In this document: piece by piece, positions 1 through 8,819 of the stretch | Layout of the letters: each line of letters starts with the position of its first letter | How positions within the stretch are numbered: the first letter of the stretch is position 1 | Assembly (NCBI RefSeq): GCF_040215725.1 | Contig: NZ_CP157967.1 | Location: 2,046,001 to 2,110,000 of the forward strand | Reading direction: 5' to 3' | Source: Rhizobium sp. ZPR4 | GTDB lineage: Bacteria; Pseudomonadota; Alphaproteobacteria; Rhizobiales; Rhizobiaceae | Length of the DNA stretch: 64,000 bases | Translations under genes and position numbers: made by a program | The notes under the pieces: model-generated | Told to the model about the DNA's origin: nothing | The model's input: the letters and a program-made list of their open reading frames with translations, nothing else | The model's database searches: none

Positions 1-39
1 TATGCTGCGGAACATCTTTGGTTCGTCGCCGCGAGTATC

Positions 40-67
40 TTGACGCAACGATATCGATCGATATCTT
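40..67 (+). promoter_or_regulatory. candidate promoter containing a 16-bp palindrome
   Basis: TTGACG (40-45) and TATCTT (62-67) are 16 bases apart and fit a sigma-70-type promoter for the gene starting at 149. The spacer contains the perfect palindrome GATATCGATCGATATC (50-65). A dyad between -35 and -10 is a usual place for a repressor site. The position and symmetry are seen directly; promoter activity and the binding protein are inference. Confidence 0.4.
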
Positions 68-148
68 TTATTATCTACGTATATGCGATCTTAGTAATTA
101 TCTCGTCAGACAATTTGAAACTTTGTTCAGTTGATCGGAGACGGTTGC

Positions 149-1057
149 ATGTCTTTATGCGCGAAGGAACTTGCTCAGGACCCGAAATTTTTCACGGAAA
201 TCCTCGGTTATACACGAGAGATTATATCCACTTATGATGAGAATCAGCGCGTATGCTCTGTCTTTGCTTCACAGCAACGCTGGCTGATGGCGCTCGCCGG
301 CTTTGCCCTATATTGCGGCGGCATCGACGGAGAACCGCCCGGAATTCACGCCAATCGCTTCGCCAACTATATCGTCGAACACGAAATCGCCAGCCACAAC
401 ACCGCGCTCAGCTTCATTCAGGAGATGCTGGCTCTCGGTTTCCTGCACTACCTGCCCGTCACGAGCGATCGGCGCGCACGGCCAATGCAGCCCACGGAAG
501 AGGCCGCAAGGCAGCTCGCGAAATGGCTTAGCATCCACCTTTCCGTGCTGGACCGTTTGGATGGCGGCAAGCGCAATACGCTGTTTGCCAAGCAACCGGA
601 GCTCATCGGCGTGCTGCAGCCGGCGATTTCCGCGGGTATCATCGAAAGCGACGACCTGCGCCATCCGGGCGAGACATTCGATCTGTTTACCTGGGCGAAT
701 TCCGGCGGCGTGATCATGGATTATCTGATCTCTCGCGTAGGGGCGATCAATCCTGCTACTCAGAAAGCGATCGTCGGACACATCGCTTTCACGGACATCT
801 GCAATCGCTTCCTCATCTCCAGGACGAATGCAAAACGGCTCATGAACAAGGCCATAAAGATGCAGAGCGTCGGCTGGACGGGATCCTCAGGGCGCAGCCA
901 GCTCTGGCTGTCCACCGGCTTCATCCAGCAATATCGGAACTATCAGGCCGAGAAATTCGCCATCATAGACGCGGCCTGGCAAACGACCCTCGGCCTGCGG
1001 CGAGCGCGCATGCCGAGGGCAAAGTTCGCCTTTACTTCAGCAGTTCCTTCAAGATAG
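149..1057 (+). CDS. hypothetical protein with two winged-helix-like segments
   Basis: I do not recognise the family. The start is placed at the ATG that follows GGAG by 8 bases, giving 302 residues. There is no signal peptide or membrane segment. Residues about 68-103 (core IASHNTALSFIQEMLALG) read like a MarR-type helix-turn-helix. Residues about 212-255 (ISRTNAKRLMNKA followed by a Gly/Ser turn and QLWLS) read like a second winged helix. This suggests a DNA-binding regulator that may act on the palindrome in its own promoter. The 3' end overlaps the convergent yqeY-like gene by 26 bp. The regulator role is inference. Confidence 0.6.
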   Translation: MSLCAKELAQDPKFFTEILGYTREIISTYDENQRVCSVFASQQRWLMALAGFALYCGGIDGEPPGIHANRFANYIVEHEIASHNTALSFIQEMLALGFLHYLPVTSDRRARPMQPTEEAARQLAKWLSIHLSVLDRLDGGKRNTLFAKQPELIGVLQPAISAGIIESDDLRHPGETFDLFTWANSGGVIMDYLISRVGAINPATQKAIVGHIAFTDICNRFLISRTNAKRLMNKAIKMQSVGWTGSSGRSQLWLSTGFIQQYRNYQAEKFAIIDAAWQTTLGLRRARMPRAKFAFTSAVPSR

Positions 1058-1484
1058 CCGAAGCCTTGGCAAAATCCATCTGTCCGGCATAGCGCTCACG
1101 CAGGGCGGCCACGCACTTGCCCATATCCTTCAGGCCCTGTGCGCCGAGCTCCGCGACGATGGCGACGCAGATCTCGCGCACCTTTTCTTCGGAAAGCTGC
1201 TCGGGCATGAAGCCCTGGATGACGGCAATCTCTTCGCGCTCCTTGTCGGCCAGCTCCGGACGACCGCCTTCGATGTAAATCTTCACCGATTCCTCGCGCT
1301 GCTTGATCATCTTGGCGAGCAGCTGCAGAATTTCATCTTCGCTCGCCTGTTCCTTGCCGAGACCGCGATTGGCGATGTCCTTGTCCTTGATAGCAGCAAG
1401 AATCAGACGGACGGTCGAAAGCCTCGCCGTATCCCTTGCCTTCATCGCGTCCTTCTGGGCATTGGAAAGGGTCTCGCGGATCAT
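1032..1484 (-). CDS. GatB/YqeY domain protein
   Basis: A 150-residue soluble protein of the YqeY family, the usual length for the stand-alone form. The family corresponds to the C-terminal helical domain of the GatB amidotransferase subunit and is thought to bind tRNA. Typical features are the N-terminal helix with ARDTARLSTVRLILAAIKDK, the charged central helix (REESVKIYIEGGRPELADKE), and the C-terminal helical bundle (FMPEQLSEEKVREI, then a GQMDFAKASAILKELL-like end). AAGGAG precedes the ATG by 8 bases. It is divergent from carA and convergent with the gene at 149-1057. The family call is firm; the physiological role is unknown. Confidence 0.88.
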   Translation of the reverse strand: MIRETLSNAQKDAMKARDTARLSTVRLILAAIKDKDIANRGLGKEQASEDEILQLLAKMIKQREESVKIYIEGGRPELADKEREEIAVIQGFMPEQLSEEKVREICVAIVAELGAQGLKDMGKCVAALRERYAGQMDFAKASAILKELLK

Positions 1485-1784
1485 GTCTCTAAACTCCTTG
1501 AAGCAGGCCGGCGACGATCGCCCCGGCCACCGATGTCATGTTGCTGTCTTCTAGACCAACAGTGTCGATCAATGCAATTGCGGCCGAAAGCCCGAATTCC
1601 TTGATAGGAAAGCAAAAGCGCGCATTGACCGGCTCGCCTTGTTTAGCTATGTCCATCACCTGCACATTAGATCGATAGGAAGATCTCAAGCCGCGACCTG
1701 GGTCGCCGGCTGTACCTTGCTACAAACATGGCGGAAGCCGACGGTCTGTTCAAGGCCGCGCTCGACGCCGGAAACGGGATGACT

Positions 1785-2993
1785 ATGACCGCCACAGCCC
1801 CTTGGACCACCGAAAAGCCGACCGCTCTTCTCGTTCTTGCCGATGGCACCGTGATCGAAGGCAAGGGCATCGGCGCGACCGGCAAGGTCCAGGCCGAAGT
1901 CTGCTTCAACACGGCGCTGACGGGTTACGAGGAGATCCTGACCGATCCCTCCTATCTCGGCCAGATCGTCACCTTCACCTTCCCGCATATCGGCAATGTC
2001 GGCACCAACGACGAAGATATCGAAGATCTGACGCCCGCCGCCCGTCATGGCGCCGTCGGCGTCATCTTCAAGGCCGATATCACCGACCCTTCGAACTACC
2101 GCGCCGCCAAGCATCTCGACCAATGGCTGAAGGCGCGCGGCATCATCGGTCTTTGCGGCATCGACACGCGCGCACTGACCGCCTGGATCCGCGAAAACGG
2201 CATGCCGAACGGCGTGATCGCCCATGATGTCAACGGTGTCTTCGATATCGACCAGCTGAAGGCGGACGCCAAGGCCTGGAGCGGCCTCGAAGGTCTCGAC
2301 CTTGCCAAGGTCGCCTCCTCCGGCCAGTCCTCGCAATGGTCGCAGACACCTTGGGTCTGGAACGAGGGTTATGGCGAGCTCGGCGCCGCCGACGCGAAGT
2401 ACCACGTCGTCTGCCTCGACTACGGCGTCAAGCGCAACATTCTGCGCCTCTTCGCCGGCCTCGATTGCAAGGTCACCGTTCTGCCGGCAACCGCTTCGAC
2501 CGACGAAGTTCTCGGCCTGAACCCGGACGGCATCTTCCTCTCCAACGGCCCCGGCGATCCGGCTGCAACCGGCGAATATGCCGTGCCCGTCATCAGGGAT
2601 CTGCTGAAGTCGGAAATCCCGCTCTTCGGCATCTGCCTCGGCCATCAGATGCTTGGCCTCGCGCTCGGTGCCAAGACCGCAAAGATGCACCAGGGCCATC
2701 ACGGCGCCAACCATCCGGTGAAGGACCATACGACGGGCAAGGTCGAGATCGTCTCGATGAACCACGGCTTCGCAGTCGACTCCAATTCGCTGCCGGAAGG
2801 TGTTGAGGAGACTCACGTTTCGCTCTTCGACGGCAGCAATTGCGGCCTGCGCGTAGCGGGCAAGCCGGTCTTCTCGGTTCAGCATCACCCGGAAGCCTCT
2901 CCCGGTCCGCAGGACAGCCACTACCTCTTCCGTCGCTTCATCAATCTGGTGCGCGAAAAGAAGGGCGAAGCGGCCCTAGCTGAGCGCGCCTGA
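1785..2993 (+). CDS. carA: carbamoyl-phosphate synthase small (glutaminase) subunit
   Basis: CarA hydrolyses glutamine and passes ammonia to CarB for carbamoyl phosphate, the precursor of arginine and pyrimidines. The N-terminal CPSase_sm_chain domain (LADGTVIEGKGIG, FNTALTGYEEILTDPSY) is followed by a class I glutamine amidotransferase domain. The catalytic Cys lies in GICLGHQMLGLAL near residue 284, and the His/Glu pair lies in HHPEASPG. About 402 residues, normal length. ATG 1785 follows GGGA; ATG 1779 is an alternative six bases upstream. carB is not adjacent but lies about 10.6 kb downstream on the same strand. A strong terminator-like palindrome follows the gene. Confidence 0.97.
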   Translation: MTATAPWTTEKPTALLVLADGTVIEGKGIGATGKVQAEVCFNTALTGYEEILTDPSYLGQIVTFTFPHIGNVGTNDEDIEDLTPAARHGAVGVIFKADITDPSNYRAAKHLDQWLKARGIIGLCGIDTRALTAWIRENGMPNGVIAHDVNGVFDIDQLKADAKAWSGLEGLDLAKVASSGQSSQWSQTPWVWNEGYGELGAADAKYHVVCLDYGVKRNILRLFAGLDCKVTVLPATASTDEVLGLNPDGIFLSNGPGDPAATGEYAVPVIRDLLKSEIPLFGICLGHQMLGLALGAKTAKMHQGHHGANHPVKDHTTGKVEIVSMNHGFAVDSNSLPEGVEETHVSLFDGSNCGLRVAGKPVFSVQHHPEASPGPQDSHYLFRRFINLVREKKGEAALAERA

Positions 2994-3019
2994 TAGCGTC
3001 GACCACCCGATCGTATGAG

Positions 3020-3060
3020 AAAAGCCCCGGATTGATGATCAATCCGGGGCTTTTCCTTTT
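3020..3060 (+). terminator. carA terminator, probably bidirectional
   Basis: A perfect 17-bp inverted repeat (3020-3036 with 3038-3054, core AAAAGCCCCGG) flanked by T-rich sequence (TTTTCCTTTT). It lies between carA and the convergent EVE-domain gene, so it can serve both. Confidence 0.85.
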
Positions 3061-3111
3061 GCGCGTCAACTTGGGAGGTCTCTCGTCACATCGGTTCATG
3101 CCTGTTGGAGC

Positions 3112-3684
3112 TTAGGCTTGCAGGCGACGCTGCTTGACCACTTCAAGCTCGCTCATCAGGATTTCCTCGAGGAACTCGAAGTCGGATTGCCCGAACTCGA
3201 CGAGGCCGAATCTCAGCTTGTAGCCCCAATTCCTGTCCTGGGTGAAATCGAGCCAGCCCAGGAGAGGACGAAGCGGTTGTTCGGGCGCGTCCAGCCAGTC
3301 CACATCCTTGCGATAGGCCTTTCCGCAGCCCATCTCGGCAAGATATGGCTCACCTTCGCGGACAAAGCCGATAGCGGTGAAGCTTTGAAAGCCGTCCCTC
3401 TCGCCCATCTTGACGGAAGGAGAGTAGTAGACGATGCCGTCACCCGGCTTGATGCGCTTCAGGGGGGCTCGCTTGCCGTGGTTCACCTGCATGAAGCCAT
3501 GCTGGCGCCCGATGCGCACGTGCTCGGCACTGGCCACTGCCAGCCAGTAGGACTTCTGTTCCGGCTCCGGCTGCCGGGACGAGGTGTTGGCGTGTGGCAG
3601 GAGGCGTATAGCTGCCCCCCGATTGATCTGATCTTCCCGCGGGAAAAGCGCGGCATCATTACGATTGCTTGCCTTGAATATCAT
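3112..3684 (-). CDS. EVE-domain (UPF0310-like) protein with N-terminal extension
   Basis: The 190-residue product has an EVE domain from about residue 44 ([46 protein letters not shown]). This PUA-like fold occurs in proteins that bind modified nucleotides or RNA. Stand-alone family members are about 145 residues, so this has about 43 extra N-terminal residues. The upstream ATG is well supported: GGGAG precedes it by 7 bases, and no alternative start occurs in frame before the domain. The extension shows no motif I know. No restriction or McrBC-like partner is nearby, so a defence role is not supported here. Confidence 0.8.
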   Translation of the reverse strand: MIFKASNRNDAALFPREDQINRGAAIRLLPHANTSSRQPEPEQKSYWLAVASAEHVRIGRQHGFMQVNHGKRAPLKRIKPGDGIVYYSPSVKMGERDGFQSFTAIGFVREGEPYLAEMGCGKAYRKDVDWLDAPEQPLRPLLGWLDFTQDRNWGYKLRFGLVEFGQSDFEFLEEILMSELEVVKQRRLQA

Positions 3685-3776
3685 GGTCGTCTCCCGTCTC
3701 TGGTATGAGACAGATATAGACGATCATGCTGTCAATTTTTGTCAGTAGTCTCGCAGCGCAAGGATGGCTGCCGCCA

Positions 3777-5174
3777 TCAAGCGGCAGCCTTTTCCGTCCG
3801 CACCAGAATGTAGAACCGGGCGCAAAGCATGGCCGCTGCTGAAGCAAGGCCGAGCAGGAAGCCGAACCAGATGCCGATGCCGCCGAAACCGAGCGGAAAC
3901 GCCAGCAACCAGGCCAGGAAGAAGCCGATCGGCCAATAGGCGATCAGCGCCATGATCATCGGCACGCGCGCGTCCTTCAAGCCGCGCAGCAGCCCGCTTG
4001 CGATCGACTGCAGCCCGTCGACAAGCTGGAAGAGGCCCGCGACGACGATCAGCGGTGCGGCAAAGGCAAGCACCTGCGGCGCATCGGCCGAGTGGATGTC
4101 AAGGAACCAGCCCGCCAGCCAGGATGGCACAGTCGCAAACAGGATGCTGCCGCAGAGCGCGATGCAGCTCGAGACGACGAGGACCACGATGGCCGCGCGC
4201 CTAAGGCTGAGATGATCGCCCTGCCCGTGGGCGACACCGACGCGTACGGTCGCCGCCTGACTGAGGCCGAGCGGGATCATGAAGGCGATGGATGCCCACT
4301 GCAGAGCGATACCGTGGGCGGCAAGTTCGATCGTACCGATCTGGCCCATCAACAGCGATGCGGCGGTGAACAGGCTGACCTCAGCCAGAACCGTCACACC
4401 GATCGGAAAGCCCAGTCGGATGACATCCCACAAAGCATGCCAGTCGGGCCGCCAGAACCGGACGAAGATCTCATAGCGACGCGTTTCCTCATGGGCCTGC
4501 ACGTAACCAACGATAAAAAGGAAACCGGCCGTCTGCACGGCGACCGAGACAATGGCCGCACCATGCAGGCCCATCGCCGGCAGGCCGAAATGGCCGAGCA
4601 CGAGGATGTAGGCCAGCACGGCATTCATGACGAGCATGGCTATGGTGACCTTGAGGATGATGCCGGCGCGGCCGATAGCGCTCACCAGCGCGCGGATCAC
4701 GTTGTAAAGCAGACCCGGCAATACGGCGAAATGGCCGATATCGATATAGCCGCTCGCCAATTTCGCGACATCGGGCTTTTGTCCCGCCGCAAGCAGGATC
4801 TCCTCGGAATAGAAGAAGGCCGGCTGCGCCACCAGCCAATAGGCGGTGACGACCCACAGGCCCATGCGCAGTGCGCGGCGCACCGAGACGACATCGCCTT
4901 TGCCATAGGCCTGCGCCACTAGCGGCACGACCGCGATGGAGAAGCCCGAGCCGAAAATCAGGATCGTGAACAGAAACTGCGCGGAAAGCACCATCGCCGC
5001 CAGCTGCTCGGCGCCGAGCCGACCGACGATCATTACGTCCGTGGTGTTGATCCCGAGTTGCGCCAACTGCGCGCCAATCAGCGGAATGCCCAGCGCAAGC
5101 GTTGCGCGGACATGTGCCGACCACGAATTATCATTGTCATGCGCGAGCGGGCGCGCAGGTACCGGCATATCCAT
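3777..5174 (-). CDS. MATE family multidrug efflux protein
   Basis: A 465-residue inner-membrane protein with about 12 hydrophobic segments in two similar halves, the standard size of NorM-type MATE transporters, which export cationic drugs using Na+ or H+. Family signatures include PLIGAQLAQLGINTTDVMIVGRLGAEQLAAM in helix 1-2 and the corresponding second-half segment FPIGVTVLAEVSLFTAASLLMGQIG. It stands alone with 92 bp to the upstream EVE gene and 148 bp to the next gene. Substrate cannot be inferred. Confidence 0.93.
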   Translation of the reverse strand: MDMPVPARPLAHDNDNSWSAHVRATLALGIPLIGAQLAQLGINTTDVMIVGRLGAEQLAAMVLSAQFLFTILIFGSGFSIAVVPLVAQAYGKGDVVSVRRALRMGLWVVTAYWLVAQPAFFYSEEILLAAGQKPDVAKLASGYIDIGHFAVLPGLLYNVIRALVSAIGRAGIILKVTIAMLVMNAVLAYILVLGHFGLPAMGLHGAAIVSVAVQTAGFLFIVGYVQAHEETRRYEIFVRFWRPDWHALWDVIRLGFPIGVTVLAEVSLFTAASLLMGQIGTIELAAHGIALQWASIAFMIPLGLSQAATVRVGVAHGQGDHLSLRRAAIVVLVVSSCIALCGSILFATVPSWLAGWFLDIHSADAPQVLAFAAPLIVVAGLFQLVDGLQSIASGLLRGLKDARVPMIMALIAYWPIGFFLAWLLAFPLGFGGIGIWFGFLLGLASAAAMLCARFYILVRTEKAAA

Positions 5175-5322
5175 AGCGAAGACTCGATCTTTAGAATCGC
5201 GCGAGCCGCCCTACCCAAGGGTGCGCGAGCCCGCCGCATTAACGCAACTTAGCTTAAAAAGCCAGCAGACAAGCCCACGATGCTAAAGAATTCATCAGAA
5301 CATCAAAATATCTGATGATTTT

Positions 5323-6579
5323 TTAGGCCGCCTCGCCAGCCTGCGATTGCGCAACCGCCTTCGGCTCCGTCTTGCGTACCTTCGTCACTAGCACGACAAG
5401 CCCGGCGACCACCAGGATTGCGCTCATGATGAAGGGCGCACCGGCGAAGACGACGGGTGCGGTCGGCGCGGTATAATACTGGAACAGATAGGGAAACAGA
5501 ACCGGCCCGATGATAGCAGTGATACTCGTCAGACTACCGAGCGCTCCCTGCAATTCACCCTGCGCGGAAGGCGGAACCTTGCTGGCTGCAATGGAACGAA
5601 GCGGCGCATCCGCGACGTTTTCGATGACAGTCAGGACCACCACCACATAGACCATCCATCCTTGCCATGCGAACGCATAGCCCATCAGGCCGAGGCAAGA
5701 GAATATCAGCCCGAGCATCGCCGTCTTCCATTCACCAAGCACGGGCACGAGCCGCGGCAGAACAAGGCCCATCACAATGGCAGCGCCGATGCCATAGACG
5801 CCGAGGGAGAAGCCGATCTGTCCCTCGCTCCAGTCATAGCGATAGGAGGTGACGAAAGCCCAGACCGCTGGATAGACGCCATGTGCCAGCCAATTCAGGA
5901 ACATCACGACACAGACCCAGCCGATGCCCTGGTAGCGCCGCATCTGCCTCAACGCGCCGAACGGATTGGCCCGGCCGATCTCGAAGGGCCGGCGATGCTT
6001 GGCATCCAGCGTTTCCGGCAATAGGAAATAGGCGCCGACAAAATTCAGGAAGGCCAGAGCGGCCGCACCATAGAAGGGCACGCGCGGACCGAATTCGCCG
6101 AGGAAGCCGCCGATGACGGGGCCAAGCACGAAGCCGACGCCGAAAGCCATGCCGATCAGGCCGAAATTCTTCGCACGATTCTCGTCATTGCTGATATCGG
6201 CGATATAGGCCGAGCAGGTCGAAAAGCTTGCGCCGCTGATGCCGGCAAGGATACGACCGACGAACAGCATCCAGTAGGAGCCGGCAATCGCGCAGATAAA
6301 ATTGTCGATCGCAAAGGTCAATACCGACGCGAGGAGAAGCGGACGGCGACCGAAGCGATCGCTCAAATTGCCGATCAATGGCGAAAACAGGAACTGCATG
6401 GCGGCATAGGCCAGCAGCAGCCAGCCGCCCTCGGTCGCCGCCGTGCTGACCGACGCACCCGTCAACTCTTCCAGGTATTTCGGCATCACCGGCATGATGA
6501 TCGCGATGCCGATAACGTCGAGGAAGAGAATGAGGAAGACGAGGAACAGGCCTCGACGGGCGAATTTCTGATCGATCAT
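5323..6579 (-). CDS. TetA-like MFS efflux transporter
   Basis: A 418-residue 12-helix major facilitator protein of the drug:H+ antiporter (TCR/Tet) group. Loop 2-3 carries the MFS signature ([14 protein letters not shown]), helix 4-5 has RILAGISGA, and helix 5 has the antiporter motif C region ([12 protein letters not shown]). The start at 6579 is preceded by AGAAGG at a good distance, whereas longer in-frame starts have no such site. It is tandem with and 161 bp downstream of a LysR gene on the same strand. Tetracycline is only one possible substrate; the class also includes general drug and bicyclomycin-like pumps. Confidence 0.87.
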   Translation of the reverse strand: MIDQKFARRGLFLVFLILFLDVIGIAIIMPVMPKYLEELTGASVSTAATEGGWLLLAYAAMQFLFSPLIGNLSDRFGRRPLLLASVLTFAIDNFICAIAGSYWMLFVGRILAGISGASFSTCSAYIADISNDENRAKNFGLIGMAFGVGFVLGPVIGGFLGEFGPRVPFYGAAALAFLNFVGAYFLLPETLDAKHRRPFEIGRANPFGALRQMRRYQGIGWVCVVMFLNWLAHGVYPAVWAFVTSYRYDWSEGQIGFSLGVYGIGAAIVMGLVLPRLVPVLGEWKTAMLGLIFSCLGLMGYAFAWQGWMVYVVVVLTVIENVADAPLRSIAASKVPPSAQGELQGALGSLTSITAIIGPVLFPYLFQYYTAPTAPVVFAGAPFIMSAILVVAGLVVLVTKVRKTEPKAVAQSQAGEAA

Positions 6580-6625
6580 GGAGATGCCTTCTGGCGGCTC
6601 CGCCTCCATGAAAGAGACAGAACGT

Positions 6626-6646
6626 GAACGAAAAACTGGAGCGTTC
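6626..6646. promoter_or_regulatory. candidate operator upstream of the MFS gene
   Basis: The inverted repeat GAACG-N11-CGTTC lies about 50-70 bp upstream of the MFS start codon. On the minus strand, TTGTTT-N17-TATGGG just upstream resembles a promoter. Symmetry is seen; function is inferred. Confidence 0.25.
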
Positions 6647-6740
6647 CCCATACATAAAGATTTTGGCGGAAACAATCCGTGAACGCTTCAATCTTATTGA
6701 TTTGTTGACCGCTTTTTTTTGATCCTTGGCAGAAAAGCGA

Positions 6741-7652
6741 CTATGTGTCGCGACCCCGTCGTTGCTCGCGATTCAGGAAGTCGACGAAGGCCCTGAGCGG
6801 CGTCGGCATATGCCGTCTGCTAGCATAATAGAGAAACGGGCCGGAAAAGGCCGTGTCCCATTCCTCGAGGATCGGCACCAGTTCTCCGCTGGCAATTTGC
6901 GGCGCAAGGAATTCCTTGAATGTTCTGATGATGCCCAGTCCCGCCGCCGCCGCGCTGCGCTCGATATCGATCGAATTGGTTGCGACAACCATCGACGGGG
7001 CAATGAAGATCGTTTCGCCATTCCTCTCGAACTCCCAGGGAGCCACCGAGCGACTCAGGAATCGATGACGGATGCAGCGATGCTCGAGTATGTCGCGCGG
7101 ATGCTTGGGGGTCCCGTTGGCAGCTAGATAGCTCGGGGCAGCGGCAGTAACATAATATTGTTGCCGCGGCCCGATCGGCACAGCGATCATGTCCTTTTCC
7201 AGCCGTTCGTCATAGCGGATGCCAGCATCATAGCCGGCCGCCACGACATCGATGAAACTGTCCTCGGCAACGATTTCGACTGAAATCGCCGGATATTCGT
7301 TGAGAAAGCGGCTTATGATGTCGGGCATGACCACCATGGCCGCGACGGTCGGCACATTCAGCCGCAACGTTCCGCCAACGCTATCGCGGAAGCTGTTGAT
7401 ATCGTCGAGAGCGCCCGCAATCTCGCTCATGGCCGGCGTCAGACGCTCCATCAGCCGCTCCCCCGCCTCCGTCGGCGTCACGCTCCTGGTCGTGCGATTG
7501 AGCAGGCGAACCGCCAGCCGTTCCTCCAGCCGGCGCACCGCTTCGCTCAACGATGAGGCCGAAACGCTCCGCTTGCGCGCCGCTTCGCGAAAGCTGCGCT
7601 CGCGGGCGACGGCGGTGAAGGCAACCAGATCGGCCAGCGGCAAGTCGTCCAT
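6741..7652 (-). CDS. LysR-family transcriptional regulator
   Basis: A 303-residue LysR protein. The N-terminal winged helix (LADLVAFTAVARERSFREAARKRSVSASSLSEAVRRLEE) is followed by a periplasmic-binding-protein-like effector domain from about residue 90 (GTLRLNVPTVAAMVVMPDI). It belongs to the CrgA/DmlR-like subgroup by sequence feel. The start MDDLPLAD is five codons inside the longest frame and fits the family. It is divergent from the aldo-keto reductase gene at 7776, the classical arrangement for a LysR target, and upstream of the MFS gene on the same strand. The effector is unknown. Confidence 0.92.
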   Translation of the reverse strand: MDDLPLADLVAFTAVARERSFREAARKRSVSASSLSEAVRRLEERLAVRLLNRTTRSVTPTEAGERLMERLTPAMSEIAGALDDINSFRDSVGGTLRLNVPTVAAMVVMPDIISRFLNEYPAISVEIVAEDSFIDVVAAGYDAGIRYDERLEKDMIAVPIGPRQQYYVTAAAPSYLAANGTPKHPRDILEHRCIRHRFLSRSVAPWEFERNGETIFIAPSMVVATNSIDIERSAAAAGLGIIRTFKEFLAPQIASGELVPILEEWDTAFSGPFLYYASRRHMPTPLRAFVDFLNREQRRGRDT

Positions 7653-7693
7653 TGTGCAAAATTCCAAACAACCTGTTTCAATTTATCCGGATT

Positions 7694-7710
7694 ATCGCAC
7701 AGAGAGCGAT
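7694..7710. promoter_or_regulatory. candidate LysR operator between lysR and the aldo-keto reductase gene
   Basis: The dyad ATCGC-N7-GCGAT sits in the 123-bp divergent intergenic region, about 66-82 bp before the aldo-keto reductase start codon. LysR proteins bind interrupted dyads in such positions. Assignment to this regulator is inference. Confidence 0.35.
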
Positions 7711-7775
7711 GGAGTAAACCTGTAAGATAGAGGCCTCTGGAGATGAGAGCGCGCCTCCGACCAAGGAGAACGACG

Positions 7776-8768
7776 ATGGAAAAGCATCAATTGGGAAAAA
7801 CCGGGCCGCAGGTATCGGCGCTCGGCCTCGGCTGCATGGGCATGTCGGGCATGTATGGCCCATCCGATCGCGCCGAGAGCATCGCCACTATCCATGCCGC
7901 GCTCGATGCCGGCATCAACCTGCTCGATACCGGCGATTTCTATGGCATGGGTCACAATGAGATGCTGATCGGCGAAGCCATAAAGGAGCTGAAGCGGGAC
8001 GATTTCCTGCTCAGCGTCAAGTTCGGTGCTCTGCGCGATCCCTCCGGCGCATGGCTCGGCTACGATGCCCGACCGGCGGCGATCCGGAATTTCGTCGCCT
8101 ATTCGCTGCAGCGCCTCGGCGTCGACCATATCGACATCTACCGCCCTGCCCGCCTCGATCCCAATGTGCCGATCGAAGATCAGATCGGTGCGATTTCGGA
8201 TCTCATCAAGGCAGGCTACATCAGGCATATAGGCCTGTCGGAAGTCGGAGCGGACACCATTCGCCGTGCTGCCGCGGTTCATCCGATCGTCGATCTGCAG
8301 ATCGAATATTCACTGATCTCGCGCGGCATCGAAGACAAGATCCTGCCGACCTGCCGCGAACTCGGCATCGGCACAACGGCCTATGGCGTTCTTTCACGCG
8401 GCCTCATCAGCGGCCACTGGCAGAAAGACAATGTCCAGAAGGGCGATTTTCGTGCGATGAGCCCGCGTTTCCAGGCAGGAAACGTCGAAAAGAATCTGGA
8501 GCTCGTGGAAGCGTTACGTGAGATCGCCGAGGCAAAGGACGCCAGCGTCGCCCAGATCGCCATCGCCTGGGTCGCAGCCCAGGGCAAGGAGATCGTCCCG
8601 ATCATCGGCGCCCGCCGTCGCGATCGCCTCACCGAAGCCCTGGGAGCGCTCTCGGTTGAATTGTCACAAGCCGATATGGCTGTGATCGAACGCGCGATCC
8701 CGAAAGACGCCGCAGCCGGCGGCCGCTATCCGGAAGCGCAGTTGACGCATCTCGACAGCGAGAAATGA
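7776..8768 (+). CDS. aldo/keto reductase lacking the canonical catalytic His
   Basis: A 330-residue AKR-superfamily TIM-barrel oxidoreductase, probably NADPH dependent, resembling the YakC/AKR13 group. AAGGAG precedes ATG 7776. The catalytic tetrad can be followed: Asp51 (LLDTGDFYG), Tyr56, Lys82 (SVKFG). The segment that normally reads YxxHRxDP reads IYRPARLDP, so the tetrad His is Ala125. A C-terminal cofactor-binding segment is present ([18 protein letters not shown]). Probably controlled by the divergent LysR gene. Substrate unknown. The His-to-Ala change may lower or redirect reductase activity. Confidence 0.9.
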   Translation: MEKHQLGKTGPQVSALGLGCMGMSGMYGPSDRAESIATIHAALDAGINLLDTGDFYGMGHNEMLIGEAIKELKRDDFLLSVKFGALRDPSGAWLGYDARPAAIRNFVAYSLQRLGVDHIDIYRPARLDPNVPIEDQIGAISDLIKAGYIRHIGLSEVGADTIRRAAAVHPIVDLQIEYSLISRGIEDKILPTCRELGIGTTAYGVLSRGLISGHWQKDNVQKGDFRAMSPRFQAGNVEKNLELVEALREIAEAKDASVAQIAIAWVAAQGKEIVPIIGARRRDRLTEALGALSVELSQADMAVIERAIPKDAAAGGRYPEAQLTHLDSEK

Positions 8769-8780
8769 GACAATAGAGGT

Positions 8781-8813
8781 TTGCCCGCTGACCGACATTA
8801 CGGCAGCGGGCAA
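8781..8813. terminator. hairpin between convergent genes
   Basis: A perfect 10-bp stem TTGCCCGCTG (8781-8790) / CAGCGGGCAA (8804-8813) with a 13-base loop lies between two convergent genes. No clear T-run follows, so intrinsic termination is plausible rather than certain. Confidence 0.5.
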
Positions 8814-8819
8814 GCAATA

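Noticed and set aside
1489..1689. A 66-residue minus-strand frame upstream of the yqeY-like gene
   Set aside because: No ribosome site or family; its stop lies in the ribosome site of the yqeY-like gene, so it is probably chance.
1686..2921. A long minus-strand frame opposite carA
   Set aside because: Same reason as the carB shadow; carA is unambiguous on the plus strand.
3112..3684. A defence island role for the EVE-domain gene
   Set aside because: No restriction enzyme, methylase or NTPase is nearby; neighbours are carA and a MATE pump.
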